Shown piece by piece: positions 8,429-18,095 of a stretch of DNA of 64,000 nucleotides. The translations under genes were made by a program, and so were the position numbers. The DNA is taken from the NCBI RefSeq assembly GCF_014284335.1, contig NZ_JACOGF010000003.1, positions 1 through 64,000 of the forward strand, read 5' to 3'. How positions within the stretch are numbered: the first letter of the stretch is position 1; the number at the start of each line of letters is the position of its first letter. The notes below the pieces were generated by a model. The model was not told where the DNA came from and searched no databases. It was given only the letters and a program-made list of their open reading frames with translations. This DNA is from Undibacterium hunanense. GTDB lineage: Bacteria; Pseudomonadota; Gammaproteobacteria; Burkholderiales; Burkholderiaceae_D.

Positions 8429-8878
8429 CTACAAATATGCTTGCACCGAAAATCGAGATTGGAGTTCCAGAGCATCCTCTATATCCAAATTGAGCCTGGT
8501 TTCGATCAGATGGCGACCATCCTTGAGCGTATATATTTGTACCCAAGGTTCTTTCTGGCCAAAATTTCCAAACTGAACGTCTGACAATTCGTTTAACTGC
8601 CAGCCTGTAGATTTATTTAACCAGTCAGGCGAAAGCAGAGAAATCTGTGCCAATTCCAAGTTGGCGTCACTACGGATGAGCTTGCAAATTTTTTCTAAAT
8701 CGGAAAAATTGCTGATTATTTTTCTTCCGGTGAGGCGAGAATATTCCTCGATCTGCACGTATTCAACAAAAAAATAAGGGGCATTTAATTCCAAATCAAC
8801 ACATAGCCAGTTGTAGACAGGGAAATCTTTGGAAGGAAAAATATTGCGTGCCAGGTAGGAATCGTTCGTTGTAATCAT
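8429..8878 (-). CDS. Hypothetical protein, 149 aa
   Basis: No family recognised. The protein is soluble, acidic and rich in aromatic residues, with no signal peptide or membrane helix. It starts MITTNDSYLARNIFPSKDF and ends DALELQSRFSVQAYL. Continuous coding over 150 codons, a terminator-like hairpin directly after the stop and another unknown gene on the same strand upstream support a real gene. It might be an immunity-type or phage-accessory protein, but nothing in the sequence proves that. Confidence 0.55.
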   Translation of the reverse strand: MITTNDSYLARNIFPSKDFPVYNWLCVDLELNAPYFFVEYVQIEEYSRLTGRKIISNFSDLEKICKLIRSDANLELAQISLLSPDWLNKSTGWQLNELSDVQFGNFGQKEPWVQIYTLKDGRHLIETRLNLDIEDALELQSRFSVQAYL

Positions 8879-8989
8879 AGATGCTATCAGCTACTTCAAT
8901 GTATCACTGCAATTTCAGTTATTTTGAAGCAAATTCAAAAATACACAGTTGTGCTCGTAAAATGTAAGGCAAAGGAGAAGGAAATATTT

Positions 8990-9352
8990 TTATCGCTTTG
9001 GAGTCGGCTTTCGAGATTTGTTTCTGAAATATCGAATGATTTTTCGAAAAACCAAAAACCAAATGCCAAAAATAAAAATACTGACAATAGTGTTAATGAC
9101 ATTAACCCCATTCAGATCGAAACTAGGAAATGCACGTTGAAGGAAAAATACACCAAGCAGATACCCTAATGCGATCAGACAGATCCAACCAAAACCCGTG
9201 ATCTCTCCCCCAGTCTCATACATCACGCCACCGCAGATTCTGCACTGGTGCTGAGTTTTTGAGTACCTCAGTTTTCCCAGCAAAAATGGACTGTAATGAT
9301 ATAGGTGCGGCAGGCCCTCATGCTTGCAGTAGGGGCATTCTATGGTATCCAA
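8990..9352 (-). CDS. Hypothetical zinc-ribbon membrane protein
   Basis: A 120-aa protein. The N-terminal CPYCKH and CRICGG pairs (about residues 6-9 and 37-40) form a likely zinc ribbon. Two membrane helices follow (ITGFGWICLIALGYLLGVFF and NTIVSIFIFGIWFLVF) and a basic tail RYFRNKSRKPTPKR. Small zinc-ribbon two-helix proteins are common in bacterial accessory regions without known function. ATG 9352 is preceded by AGGAGGTTCG on the minus strand. Confidence 0.6.
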   Translation of the reverse strand: MDTIECPYCKHEGLPHLYHYSPFLLGKLRYSKTQHQCRICGGVMYETGGEITGFGWICLIALGYLLGVFFLQRAFPSFDLNGVNVINTIVSIFIFGIWFLVFRKIIRYFRNKSRKPTPKR

Positions 9353-9361
9353 GCGAACCTC

Positions 9362-9559
9362 CTATTTCTTATAGTGTGAGTTAAGGGCAAATTTCAATCT
9401 GAAATGACGACCAATTTCACCGTGCTCGTCAAAAATCGACGATGTACCTTGATAAGCCATCCACATCGCCACAAGCTCAGGTGAAACCAAGCACAAAAGC
9501 GAATTGCAAAACCCTTTGGATTTAAACTTAAATCTAAAAAGTAAACCTTGTACGTCCAT
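9362..9559 (-). CDS. Hypothetical small protein, 65 aa
   Basis: A 65-codon frame ending 9 bases before the zinc-ribbon gene's start on the same strand. No domain was recognised. It may be a leader gene of that unit or chance. Support comes from spacing only. Confidence 0.3.
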   Translation of the reverse strand: MDVQGLLFRFKFKSKGFCNSLLCLVSPELVAMWMAYQGTSSIFDEHGEIGRHFRLKFALNSHYKK

Positions 9560-9642
9560 TTTATTAAATTATAAACGTAATAGGAAGTTTAAAGAAGCCC
9601 TCAATGTTGATTAACTACGGGTAGTCAACTTTGGAGGTTTAC

Positions 9643-9969
9643 ATGAAGGACGTTCGGCACCTGGTTGGGGACCGCGTTCAGATTCTGCGCAAGCGAAAGC
9701 AGCTTTCGCAGGAAGAACTGGCGGGAAAGATAGAAATAGACACAAAGTCGCTGAGCCGATTGGAACGGGGACAGCATTACCCATCGCTTGAAACTCTGGA
9801 ACGGATTCGAAGCGAGTTGGGCGTAGAGCTGAAGGACTTCTTTGATTTTGATGGAGAACCATCTGCAGAAGAATTGAGAGAATTTTTGCTGCGAACTGCC
9901 AGCAAAGCTGACTATGAGTCGTTAGTGAAAATGAGCAACGCTGTCAAGGAAGCCCTGAAGGACGAATAA
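9643..9969 (+). CDS. XRE family transcriptional regulator, 108 aa
   Basis: A Cro/CI-type helix-turn-helix covers about residues 5-65: VGDRVQILRKRKQLSQEELA, then IDTKSLSRLERGQHYPSLETLERI. A short C-terminal helical part (SAEELREFLLRT) follows. ATG 9643 follows GGAGG (9633-9637) at ideal spacing. It stands alone between minus-strand genes. It resembles phage- or island-type regulators; its targets are unknown. Confidence 0.8.
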   Translation: MKDVRHLVGDRVQILRKRKQLSQEELAGKIEIDTKSLSRLERGQHYPSLETLERIRSELGVELKDFFDFDGEPSAEELREFLLRTASKADYESLVKMSNAVKEALKDE

Positions 9970-10023
9970 ATATAGCGTACCTGGCGCACGCAAGGCGTTA
10001 CCTCTTTAATGCTCCCGAACACG

Positions 10024-10476
10024 CTAAGCCAGCGCTTTTGCCAAGTACTGTCTCAACACGATTTCTGCATGCTCATCCAATCCTTTTGCAGGATCAGTCT
10101 TTATCAAATTTCTCAAAAATGGCTTGAAGAGATATGATTTATCATCAACGGCCACCCAATCTTTCCAGGGCTCTCCTGACAGACGTAGCCACCCCTCAAT
10201 TTCAGCATGCCGCTGATATCCAATAACTTCGACAATGTCTGGAATGTCTTTCCAGACAGGTGTAGCGCCGATAATGCGAGCGCAGATGTCGGCTGAAAAA
10301 AGCGATCTCAGTTCGGTAATTGACCGGCTTTCGCGCCAGGTGCTTGAGATAACTAACTGGACAGTAGGAAAGTCACGAAGAATTGCCTCCAGCCGGGGTA
10401 AACATGAAAATAGTAGAGTTTTATCGTAACAAGGTTCAGGATGCAAAACGCCATCAAAATCTAAAAACAGAATCAT
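10024..10476 (-). CDS. HAD-superfamily protein
   Basis: About 150 aa from ATG 10476. The start MILFLDFDGVLHPEP carries the HAD nucleophile motif DxD, followed by VQLVISSTWRE (motif II Ser/Thr-Trp) and VAVDDKSYLF (motif III/IV Asp pair). This set matches the small HAD proteins related to the phosphatase module of multidomain RNA-repair proteins. An upstream in-frame ATG adds 28 residues without motif, so the later start is preferred. The cellular substrate is unknown. Confidence 0.7.
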   Translation of the reverse strand: MILFLDFDGVLHPEPCYDKTLLFSCLPRLEAILRDFPTVQLVISSTWRESRSITELRSLFSADICARIIGATPVWKDIPDIVEVIGYQRHAEIEGWLRLSGEPWKDWVAVDDKSYLFKPFLRNLIKTDPAKGLDEHAEIVLRQYLAKALA

Positions 10477-10831
10477 GTGCTGTCGGGTGATTAATATTCG
10501 GGACGCGCATGCTACCTGATTCACCTTCAATAGGAAATAGTTGACAATAAATTGCAGCAAAGATGGGTATTCTCATAAAAGTAACCATGAATTCTTACGG
10601 CAAAGTAGCCACCTGTATGTATCAAATCGATTTAAGCTATAAGCTCGACAATGGATAAGCTGCCGAGAGCGTGATTGGAGTAGCGGACTAACAAACTATC
10701 GCTGGAGGCATTCGACAAAGTTTATTGGCTGATTAGCTAAATCGGAAGAACTTCAGCTAAAAAAATCCTGTCGATGCGCAGTCAGCAAATGACACTGCAG
10801 TCGTAGTCAAATCGCTCTGCTTGGCCCTCAA
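10477..10831. other. Intergenic, nothing recognised
   Basis: 355 bases between two minus-strand genes. No gene, repeat or convincing terminator seen. Confidence 0.5.
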
Positions 10832-11449
10832 TTACGCCACGTATAGCAATACCGCGCCAAAATGGCACATGCTTCCACCAAGCACGAACAGATGCCAAAC
10901 CCCATGTCCGTGACGCCATTTGTGATCTGTCGCATAAAACGCGATGCCGCCGGTGTAGAGTGCTCCACCTGCTGCCAGCCACCAGAAGCCGTCCATCGTG
11001 AGCGCATTGATGAGCGGCTTAGCAGCGACCACGCCAACCCAGCCCATCACCACGTAGATGAGCAACGACATTAGCCGAGCACCTTTGGCGTACCACAATT
11101 CTTGCAGTACGCCAGCAACGGCAAGCCCCCACACCACGCCGAACAGCGACCATCCCCACGCGCCGCTTAGGCTGACCAGTGTGAATGGAGTATAGGTACC
11201 GGCAATTAGCAAATAGATCGCGCAATGGTCGAGCCGACGCAATACGTCCTTGGCTTGCCCTTGGGAGCTGTGATATAGCGCAGAGGTAAAATACAGGGCA
11301 AATAGCGTGACAGCGTAAATGCTAAAACTAACAATCTTCCAATAGTCACCACCGCGAGTTGCTATTGTGATCAGCGATACTCCACCCACAGCCGCCAGCA
11401 CAGCACCCACGGCGTGGGTAATGCTGTTGAAGCGCTCTCCATAATACAT
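10832..11449 (-). CDS. trhA: Hemolysin III / TrhA family membrane protein
   Basis: A 205-aa seven-helix protein of the PAQR/hemolysin III family. Marks are ERFNSITHAVGAVLA near the start, SALYHSS with the conserved Ser and His, DHCAIYLLIAGTYTP in the middle, and the final WHLFVLGGSMCHFGAV with the distal metal-site histidines. ATG 11449 is chosen over 11473 because AGGAAGG lies just upstream. TrhA-type proteins have been tied to membrane homeostasis; pore-forming activity is doubtful for most members. Confidence 0.85.
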   Translation of the reverse strand: MYYGERFNSITHAVGAVLAAVGGVSLITIATRGGDYWKIVSFSIYAVTLFALYFTSALYHSSQGQAKDVLRRLDHCAIYLLIAGTYTPFTLVSLSGAWGWSLFGVVWGLAVAGVLQELWYAKGARLMSLLIYVVMGWVGVVAAKPLINALTMDGFWWLAAGGALYTGGIAFYATDHKWRHGHGVWHLFVLGGSMCHFGAVLLYVA

Positions 11450-11650
11450 GCGTACCTTCCTGCAATTTCCCACTATTCAAAGCTGCGGCCCGGCAATTGT
11501 ATGTTGCGCAGGCGCGTTGTGCACTTCCTGGAGAAGTCCGCTACATGCTACCCGTAAGTCGCCAAGGTGACGCCATTTACCAGCGATATGATATCTTATG
11601 CTGCACTTTCATCAGTCGACAATGCATGACCGGACGCTTATTCCAGCACA

Positions 11651-14600
11651 TCAGCCCTCTGGCTTAGCATCGGCGGCGGTTAAATTTGCCAGCAGCACTT
11701 GCAACGGCCCAAAACTAATCGGCTTCACTAAATGCACATCAAAGCCAGAATCTGTGCTCGACTTGTAATCACTGGGGCGGCTATATCCGGTAACAGCTAT
11801 CAAAAATAGTCGCCCCGATATTTTCTGACGCAGCTTGACTGCTAACTCATGACCATTCATCGTCGGCAGTCCAATGTCAAGTAATGCGACCTCAGGCGCA
11901 AAAGTCGATGCCACTTCCAACGCAGCAAAGCCGTCATAAGCCAGAATGACGTCATGCCCCCAGCTGCGAAGCAGTTCGGCGACGCTATTGGCCGCGTCAG
12001 CGTTGTCATCCACCACCAGGATGCGACGGGCCTGAAAAGTGACCGTATTCTTCTCCTCAACGATGTCGTCGCAATTCGCAGCGGCGAGCGAATTAGAGAT
12101 CGGCAATCGAATTGTGAAAATGGTTCCTGTGCCAGAGCCGTTACTATGTGCAACCACTGTCCCAGAATGCGCTTCGATAATCTGTCTGACCAGACTCAAG
12201 CCAATGCCAAGCCCGCCTTCCGCTCGTGCACGTGTCATGTCAGACTGGACAAATAGTTCAAAAATATGTGGCAAGATATTCGCATCGATCCCGACGCCGT
12301 TGTCACGGACTGAAATCACCGCCTCGCTGTGATCAACGCTGAGCGCAACCTCTATGTATCCACCATTGTCGGTATATTTACCCGCATTGTTGAGCAGATT
12401 TCCAATCGCCTGTTCCAGACGCGTGGCGTCACCCATCACAATGACTTCCGTCGGAGGCACCAACGCGGTGAGATGATGCCCGCGAGATTCCATATACGGC
12501 GTAACAGCACTAATCACCTGAGATATGACATCTTTAAGATTCACCGGATGCTGCTCAAAGTACATTTTTCCGCGCGTAATACGTGAAACGTCCATCAGGT
12601 CATCGATCAATCTAGCCAACGTCGTCACTTGGCGATCAATTAATACAAGCGGTCGACGTAGCGTTTCGTCACTTATTTTCATTGACAGCAACTGCACCGC
12701 GTTGCGGATCGGCGCCAGCGGATTACGCAACTCATGCGCCAATAGTGCAATGAATTCATCTTTACGATGGTCGTCATTGCTTAGTCGAGTCAAACGTTCA
12801 TCGCTGGCAGTAACATCTTCAAAAGCCAGCAATAATCGTGCGGATCGGTTATCCATTGCGGGAACTTTTCTGGCATTGATCATCATAACTTTGATGCCCA
12901 CGCCAGGAAAATCATGCTCCACGCGATAAGATGTTATCGGACTATTCCCCAACACTATTTGGTCCAGCAACTTGCGAAGTTCTGGGGAACTCCATTGTCC
13001 ATCTCCCAGATCCATAAGCCGACGATTGAGGGTATCGCTTGGATTCGTTAAAAACACGTCATAGAATGCATGATTCGCCCGATGGATGATTAATCCTTGA
13101 TCTAGCACCACTAAAGGATGGGCCACTGTATCGATTACTGATTCAGCATAACTGGCGTTAAAGTCGGCTATTTTTCGGGCGCGTGCCAACTCTGTATTCA
13201 TCACACTGAGCTCACGCGTACGACTCAACAATTCTTCGTTCGCCGTTGTCAGCTCCTCATTAGCAGCCTGCAGCTCTTCTCTTGCAATGACGAGTTCCTC
13301 ATTTCCGCTCAGAAATTCCTCATTGGCTGATTGCAACTCCTCTTGCGCAGATCGCGATTCCTCAAGTGCCGCCTCATACGCTTCATTCGTGGCCTGTAGA
13401 TAATCCCGCATACTGTCGAGTTCTATCTCCAACTGACGAATGCGCGCATCCTTTGCAGTCTCCGGTATTTCAGGTCGGCCTTCAGTCTTAGTGGATCGCA
13501 TGTTTGCATCAAACAAAATCAAGCAAAAGCCAGTTTTGGTTGAAGGTTCACGCAAGGGTATCAACTCCACGGTGCCTTCCCGAATGCCACTCAACGTTTC
13601 TATCCGCAGATCGTCTTTAAAAACTGCCCGCCCCGATGCCTGGACCTCATTCAGCAAGGGCACTAACTGCATCAAAATACCGGGATGCGCAACCCGATGC
13701 AGATTCAGACTTGCAGTGCCGCTCGCATGTTCCAGGTAGGGGCTAGTTTGACCGCGGAACTGCACAATGTTCATGCGATCATCGACCAGAATGCTTGCCG
13801 GCGAGAATCGAGACAAAAGCAGGCCATCAGCCTTGCGTTGTACTTGAGTATGGTCAAGCGACAAAGCTGGTGCAGAGTCCACCACGGGACTTGTACGCTT
13901 GTCTGCCGTCGACCCACCCAATACCAAATCCAGCGAGCCACGTGTTGGCATGGCGCGCTGATACAACATGCGCTGATGGCTGTCGGCTCGTTTAAAGAAT
14001 TGGCTGTCCTCATCCGCATTTTCCGCTGGTCCAAGAATTAAAAAGCCGTCCGGCTTCAAACCATAATGGAAGTGTTTTAACACGCGGCGCTGCAAACCTG
14101 AATCGAGATAGATCAGCAGATTGCAGCAACTAATGACGTCCATTCGCGAGAACGGTGGATCGAGTGCCACATTTTGGCGTGCAAATATACACAGTTCGCG
14201 TACCTGCTTAGTAACACGATAACGCCTGTCTTCATGCACAAAGAAACGTTGCAACCGAGCGGCTGACACGCGATCGGAAATGCTTTCCGGATAAGAGCCA
14301 TGTCGAGCGTGTTCAATTGCCGCTTCATTGAGGTCGGTACCGAAAATTTGGATGGTGACGTCTTGCGCATTTTCACCTAAATATTCCAGGAGGCAGATTG
14401 CAAGCGAATATACCTCTTCACCTGTTGCGCACGCCGGGACCCATATCCGTACTGGGTCACCATGATTCCGCTGTTTCAACAACAGTGGAAACACGGTTTG
14501 GGATAATGCCGTGTAGATGGAATCTTCTCGGAAAAACGTAGTAACGCGAATCAATAAATCGTCGTACAACGCGGCTAATTCGACGGGGTTGTCCTGCAAC

Positions 14601-15370
14601 AAACTTAAATAAGAGTGAACGTCGGTTTCGTTCACCAGCGCCATGCGGCGCTGTAAGCGGCGTTGTATGGTATTAGGCTTATATTGCGTGAAGTCAGCCT
14701 GATAAACGCGCCTGATGAGATCAAAAATCTTCGCCATGGTGCCGTCCGGCGATGGCTCCTCAGCCCGGGCTTCGGCCCCAGCCTCCGTAAAGTAGGGATG
14801 ACGGAACATCCTCGCGAGCTCGGCAGCAATATCCGGCGGGCGCATGACCAAATCAACGCACCCTGTGTCTATCGCTGCTTGCGGCATCCCCGGGAACGCC
14901 GCGCTGGCTGGTGTTTGTACCAGCGTGACGCCTGCGGCCTCCCTGATCTTCTTGACGCCCTCAGCACCGTCGCTACCGGTACCCGACAAGACTATACCCA
15001 CCGCAGCGCCGGGCCGCTGCTCAGCGAGCGATTCGAACAATATGTCGATAGGTAAGTGTTTAACCCTCAACAATGAACGGGGCTGCAGGTGCAGCTGATT
15101 GCCAACCAAAGTCAGCGCGGTATCTGGTGGGATCACGTAAATATGGTTGGGCTTAAGCACCTGGTCACTCGCAGTTTCCACCGTCAGTGACGTGCGCTTG
15201 GCCAAAATTTCTGGTAGCAGACTTTCATGTCGCGGGTCCAGATGCGAAACTACCAGATACGCCAGCCCCAGTTGGTCATCCAATGCCTCTACTAATTGAC
15301 CTATCGCTTCCAAACCACCTGCTGACGCTCCTATACCCACGACGGAGACGATGTTGTTGCTACTAGGCAT
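11651..15370 (-). CDS. Hybrid CheB-CheR-PAS-histidine kinase-receiver protein
   Basis: A 1239-aa multidomain signalling protein. Residues ~8-190: CheB methylesterase (VGIGASAGGLEA with Ser16, SHLDPRH with His43, SGTGSDGAEG with the Asp). Residues ~205-480: CheR methyltransferase (SAM motif VPACATGEEVYSLA). A coiled coil ~650-740 is built of EELQSANEE-type repeats, then comes a PAS domain ~760-870. HisKA follows with phospho-His in LLAHELRNPLAP, HATPase_c with DNGVGID and GLGIGL, and a C-terminal receiver (ILVVDDNADA, LLDIGLP). No CheB receiver precedes the esterase. It lacks chemotaxis neighbours, so it is probably an orphan sensor using methylation-like domains as signalling parts. Confidence 0.9.
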   Translation of the reverse strand: MPSSNNIVSVVGIGASAGGLEAIGQLVEALDDQLGLAYLVVSHLDPRHESLLPEILAKRTSLTVETASDQVLKPNHIYVIPPDTALTLVGNQLHLQPRSLLRVKHLPIDILFESLAEQRPGAAVGIVLSGTGSDGAEGVKKIREAAGVTLVQTPASAAFPGMPQAAIDTGCVDLVMRPPDIAAELARMFRHPYFTEAGAEARAEEPSPDGTMAKIFDLIRRVYQADFTQYKPNTIQRRLQRRMALVNETDVHSYLSLLQDNPVELAALYDDLLIRVTTFFREDSIYTALSQTVFPLLLKQRNHGDPVRIWVPACATGEEVYSLAICLLEYLGENAQDVTIQIFGTDLNEAAIEHARHGSYPESISDRVSAARLQRFFVHEDRRYRVTKQVRELCIFARQNVALDPPFSRMDVISCCNLLIYLDSGLQRRVLKHFHYGLKPDGFLILGPAENADEDSQFFKRADSHQRMLYQRAMPTRGSLDLVLGGSTADKRTSPVVDSAPALSLDHTQVQRKADGLLLSRFSPASILVDDRMNIVQFRGQTSPYLEHASGTASLNLHRVAHPGILMQLVPLLNEVQASGRAVFKDDLRIETLSGIREGTVELIPLREPSTKTGFCLILFDANMRSTKTEGRPEIPETAKDARIRQLEIELDSMRDYLQATNEAYEAALEESRSAQEELQSANEEFLSGNEELVIAREELQAANEELTTANEELLSRTRELSVMNTELARARKIADFNASYAESVIDTVAHPLVVLDQGLIIHRANHAFYDVFLTNPSDTLNRRLMDLGDGQWSSPELRKLLDQIVLGNSPITSYRVEHDFPGVGIKVMMINARKVPAMDNRSARLLLAFEDVTASDERLTRLSNDDHRKDEFIALLAHELRNPLAPIRNAVQLLSMKISDETLRRPLVLIDRQVTTLARLIDDLMDVSRITRGKMYFEQHPVNLKDVISQVISAVTPYMESRGHHLTALVPPTEVIVMGDATRLEQAIGNLLNNAGKYTDNGGYIEVALSVDHSEAVISVRDNGVGIDANILPHIFELFVQSDMTRARAEGGLGIGLSLVRQIIEAHSGTVVAHSNGSGTGTIFTIRLPISNSLAAANCDDIVEEKNTVTFQARRILVVDDNADAANSVAELLRSWGHDVILAYDGFAALEVASTFAPEVALLDIGLPTMNGHELAVKLRQKISGRLFLIAVTGYSRPSDYKSSTDSGFDVHLVKPISFGPLQVLLANLTAADAKPEG

Positions 15371-15715
15371 TTTTATCCATCATAAAGAAGGTGAAGTGGC
15401 GGCCAAGCACCAGTACTAAAGCCAAGCAAGGTATGTTACCTTAAAATGTCAAAAGATTAGGTTTTACAGACTATCAGGCAATGCAAAATGGTTGAGTAGG
15501 CTTCGATCTCGATTCCACGTTGCTGTGTCCGATAATTGATACCATTAAGTCCCGCGTAATGGCGAATTGAGGCGAACAAGGGACGTGCCATCGCCGTGCC
15601 AAAGAACGGAAGAAAAGTCCGGTTCTAGTACGCATTTAAGACCGGCGCACTCAGTCTGAAAAAGAATCGTTGCCAAAAATAATACGCAGCATTTCCAATG
15701 AGTCTTTCTTGAAAA
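15371..15715. other. Intergenic, nothing recognised
   Basis: 345 bases upstream of the hybrid kinase and beyond the globin 3' end. It should hold the kinase promoter. No clear box or repeat was seen. Confidence 0.4.
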
Positions 15716-16156
15716 TTATTTTTTTACAATGACCCTTTTCATTGATGCTAATTTAGTGATCAATTTGTTTGCGGTATGAGATGGTATTTGACAGTTCTCC
15801 ATGGCGATTTGGAGATCCTCGGTCACTGCATAGAAGTCAGTAGACCTAATTTTCAACCCTTCGTGTGCACTATCCATATCACGACCTTGATATACACATG
15901 GCCCACCGCTCAATTGACAAAATTGGTCTATTAGTAACGCAGAAAGACGTTCTGTATCAGTCGTTTTAAAGAAACCATCTATACGAGGATCTGCAACGAT
16001 GATTGCTATAAATTCATTAACGATCCTCATAACTCCTGATTTACCACCCAGACTTTTGTAGAGAGTATCCTCCTCTACCTGGGCAATTGCTGTTTGCAAT
16101 CCCGAAGCCAAGATGGTTGCAAGCACAATCGACTTACATGTGTGAATCATGTTCAT
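15716..16156 (-). CDS. Group I truncated hemoglobin with signal peptide
   Basis: About 146 aa from ATG 16156, which follows GAGGGGAC. A signal peptide (MNMIHTCKSIVLATILASG through TAIAQ) precedes a TrHb1 fold. LYKSLGGKSGVMRIVNEFIA opens helix A/B, ADPRIDGFF follows, and CVYQGRDMDSAHEGLKI holds the proximal histidine. Globins of this class bind O2 or NO. Most are cytoplasmic, so predicted export to the periplasm is unusual though known in environmental proteobacteria. Monocistronic. Confidence 0.8.
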   Translation of the reverse strand: MNMIHTCKSIVLATILASGLQTAIAQVEEDTLYKSLGGKSGVMRIVNEFIAIIVADPRIDGFFKTTDTERLSALLIDQFCQLSGGPCVYQGRDMDSAHEGLKIRSTDFYAVTEDLQIAMENCQIPSHTANKLITKLASMKRVIVKK

Positions 16157-16756
16157 AACAGTCCCCTCTATCAAAACACCTCGATTTTTAATTTCAATTC
16201 AACAGTCGTTGTATTTTTCATACGAAGACCAATGCCGAATGAATTGAGATTTCTCAAGAAGATGTGCCGAAAGGTTCAAGTTAGCCGCGGAAAACATAAA
16301 AGACAGTTAATTGTTATTAATTTAATATAAATTTAAATAAATAACAACTTTTTTGCAGCCCAGAATTATAGGACTGGTTGAGGGCATTACCATGTCCATT
16401 ACCCATCCAATTAAAGATAATGTTCAATTCCATAGGGTACCGCGAGCCGAACTCATTGACCGCAGCCACTTCAAAACCATTAAAAACTGCCAAGTGACGA
16501 ATCTTTTGGTAAAAAAACAATGAATTTAAATCACTACTTTTTGGCTGTATGGGAGCTAATTAGGCTCTAAAAGGACAATAATTATTCTATCTATATCAGG
16601 AAAACCCTGAGTGATATAAGGCAGAACTCAGGCATTTCCCTATACCGCAGAAAACTTGTCTGGCATAAAGTTCTATCAAAGCGCGGTCATTCAGTAATAT
16701 GAAAAACCGAACTGCAACAGAACTCGATTCCGATAATGTAGTTTGAGGAAAACATC
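16157..16756. other. 600-base AT-rich intergenic region
   Basis: Lies between the divergent globin and pilin-like genes. A minus-strand 67-codon frame (16317-16520) has no recognisable domain or good ribosome site and is not called. No repeats noticed. Confidence 0.4.
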
Positions 16757-17254
16757 ATGACCAACGCAAACCGTAATCGCCTGATCACAAAATTATTCGC
16801 TGCTGTCTGCCTGTGCGTTTCTGCCACCAGCTTTGCAGCGACCTCTACTGGTAGCCTGTCCGTGTCTGCCACCGTCCTGTCGGCTTGCTCTGTGACGGGT
16901 GCCTCCCTGGCTTTTGGCACTTATGCCAGCAGCCAGATCGACAACAGCGCTGCCGTCAGCGTGACTTGTACCAATGGCACATCTTATAACGTTGGATTGG
17001 ATGCCGGCGGTGGTTCGGGCGCAACGATGGCAGTCCGCAAAATGACCGGCTCTGTCAGCGGCACGCTGAGTTATTCTCTATACAAGGACGCTGGCCGCAG
17101 CACTGTTTGGGGTAACACGGTCGGTTCCGATACAACGATTGGTACAGGCACTGGTGCAGCCCAATCCATTTCCGTCTATGGCCGGGTGCCTGCCGGACAA
17201 AGTGTGACAGCTGGTGTGTATAGCGATACTGTGACAGTTACGTTGACGTATTGA
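16757..17254 (+). CDS. Spore coat U domain pilin-like protein
   Basis: A 165-aa exported protein. The signal peptide ends near TSFAATSTG. The mature part has the SCPU beta-sandwich pattern: SVSATVLSACSVTGASLAFGTY, VSVTCTNGTSYNVGLDAG and the end VYSDTVTVTLTY. The two cysteines of the disulfide are present. SCPU proteins are subunits of archaic chaperone-usher pili (Csu type). Here no chaperone or usher gene is adjacent, so it may be a stand-alone secreted protein or rely on a cluster elsewhere. Confidence 0.85.
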   Translation: MTNANRNRLITKLFAAVCLCVSATSFAATSTGSLSVSATVLSACSVTGASLAFGTYASSQIDNSAAVSVTCTNGTSYNVGLDAGGGSGATMAVRKMTGSVSGTLSYSLYKDAGRSTVWGNTVGSDTTIGTGTGAAQSISVYGRVPAGQSVTAGVYSDTVTVTLTY

Positions 17255-17510
17255 TTACTGTTTCATTGGTGCAATGATTGAGTCTAGAAACATCTGATTT
17301 AATGGTTTTTATAGAGTTTCAAGGCGCATTCATTGCAAATGGCGGCGTACTTCCTTCAAAGCACGCACATTGCAAGGCGCAGCGCATTTACAAAATGATG
17401 TGTCTTAATCTGTGAAAGAACCTCAATCTGTACCTGTACGACAAATTGACCCGCCTTAAAACTACTTGCAGCAACGCCTTCCAAAGATTTGACAACGTCG
17501 AAAGCTGCCC

Positions 17511-18095
17511 ATGCGCAAACATGATGAAGAAGCCTGTCAGATACAACTTGAGGTCTGGATATATCAGATTGCAGGGAACGACCAACTCTCTTTTAGGCAA
17601 TTGCATGACACTATTTACTTCAATATGCTTGCAATAGTGTTGAACATTATCCGCCGTCGTGAACTGGCGGAAGAAGTCGTACAAGAAGGTTTTATCGCCA
17701 TTTGGATGCATGCTAGTAGTTACCGCTGCAATATGTCCACGCCCATGGCCTGGCTATCTACAATCATGCGTAACAAAGCCCACGATCTCTATCGCAAACA
17801 AACCAGGTCAATCCCTGAGGTTAGCTATGACATCAACGACAATGCACCGTCACCTTATACAGATAACACCGAAAGTCGGCTGCAGGCCTTGAACGACGGT
17901 CGTATCCTGGCGCAATGCCTACCTTTACTCGATAGTCTGCAACGTCAAACCATTTCTCTTTGTTATTTTGGTGACCTGACGCAATACGAAGTTGCTGCAC
18001 GGCTCGACCGTCCTATCGGCACTGTAAAAACTGCAATACGTAGAGGCCTTGCAAAAATGCGCGTGTTGGCAAATGGTGATCGGCTTGCGGAATGA
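17511..18095 (+). CDS. ECF sigma-70 family RNA polymerase sigma factor
   Basis: A 194-aa sigma factor. Region 2 spans about residues 30-95 (LAEEVVQEGFIAIWMHA, then MAWLSTIMRNKAHDLYRKQ), and region 4 spans about 135-185 (LPLLDSLQRQTISLCYFGDL, then TQYEVAARLDRPIGTVKTAI). This is a SigK/SigF-like ECF layout. An anti-sigma (zinc RskA/ChrR type) normally follows such genes, but the next 450 bases hold none. The target promoters are unknown. Confidence 0.85.
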   Translation: MRKHDEEACQIQLEVWIYQIAGNDQLSFRQLHDTIYFNMLAIVLNIIRRRELAEEVVQEGFIAIWMHASSYRCNMSTPMAWLSTIMRNKAHDLYRKQTRSIPEVSYDINDNAPSPYTDNTESRLQALNDGRILAQCLPLLDSLQRQTISLCYFGDLTQYEVAARLDRPIGTVKTAIRRGLAKMRVLANGDRLAE

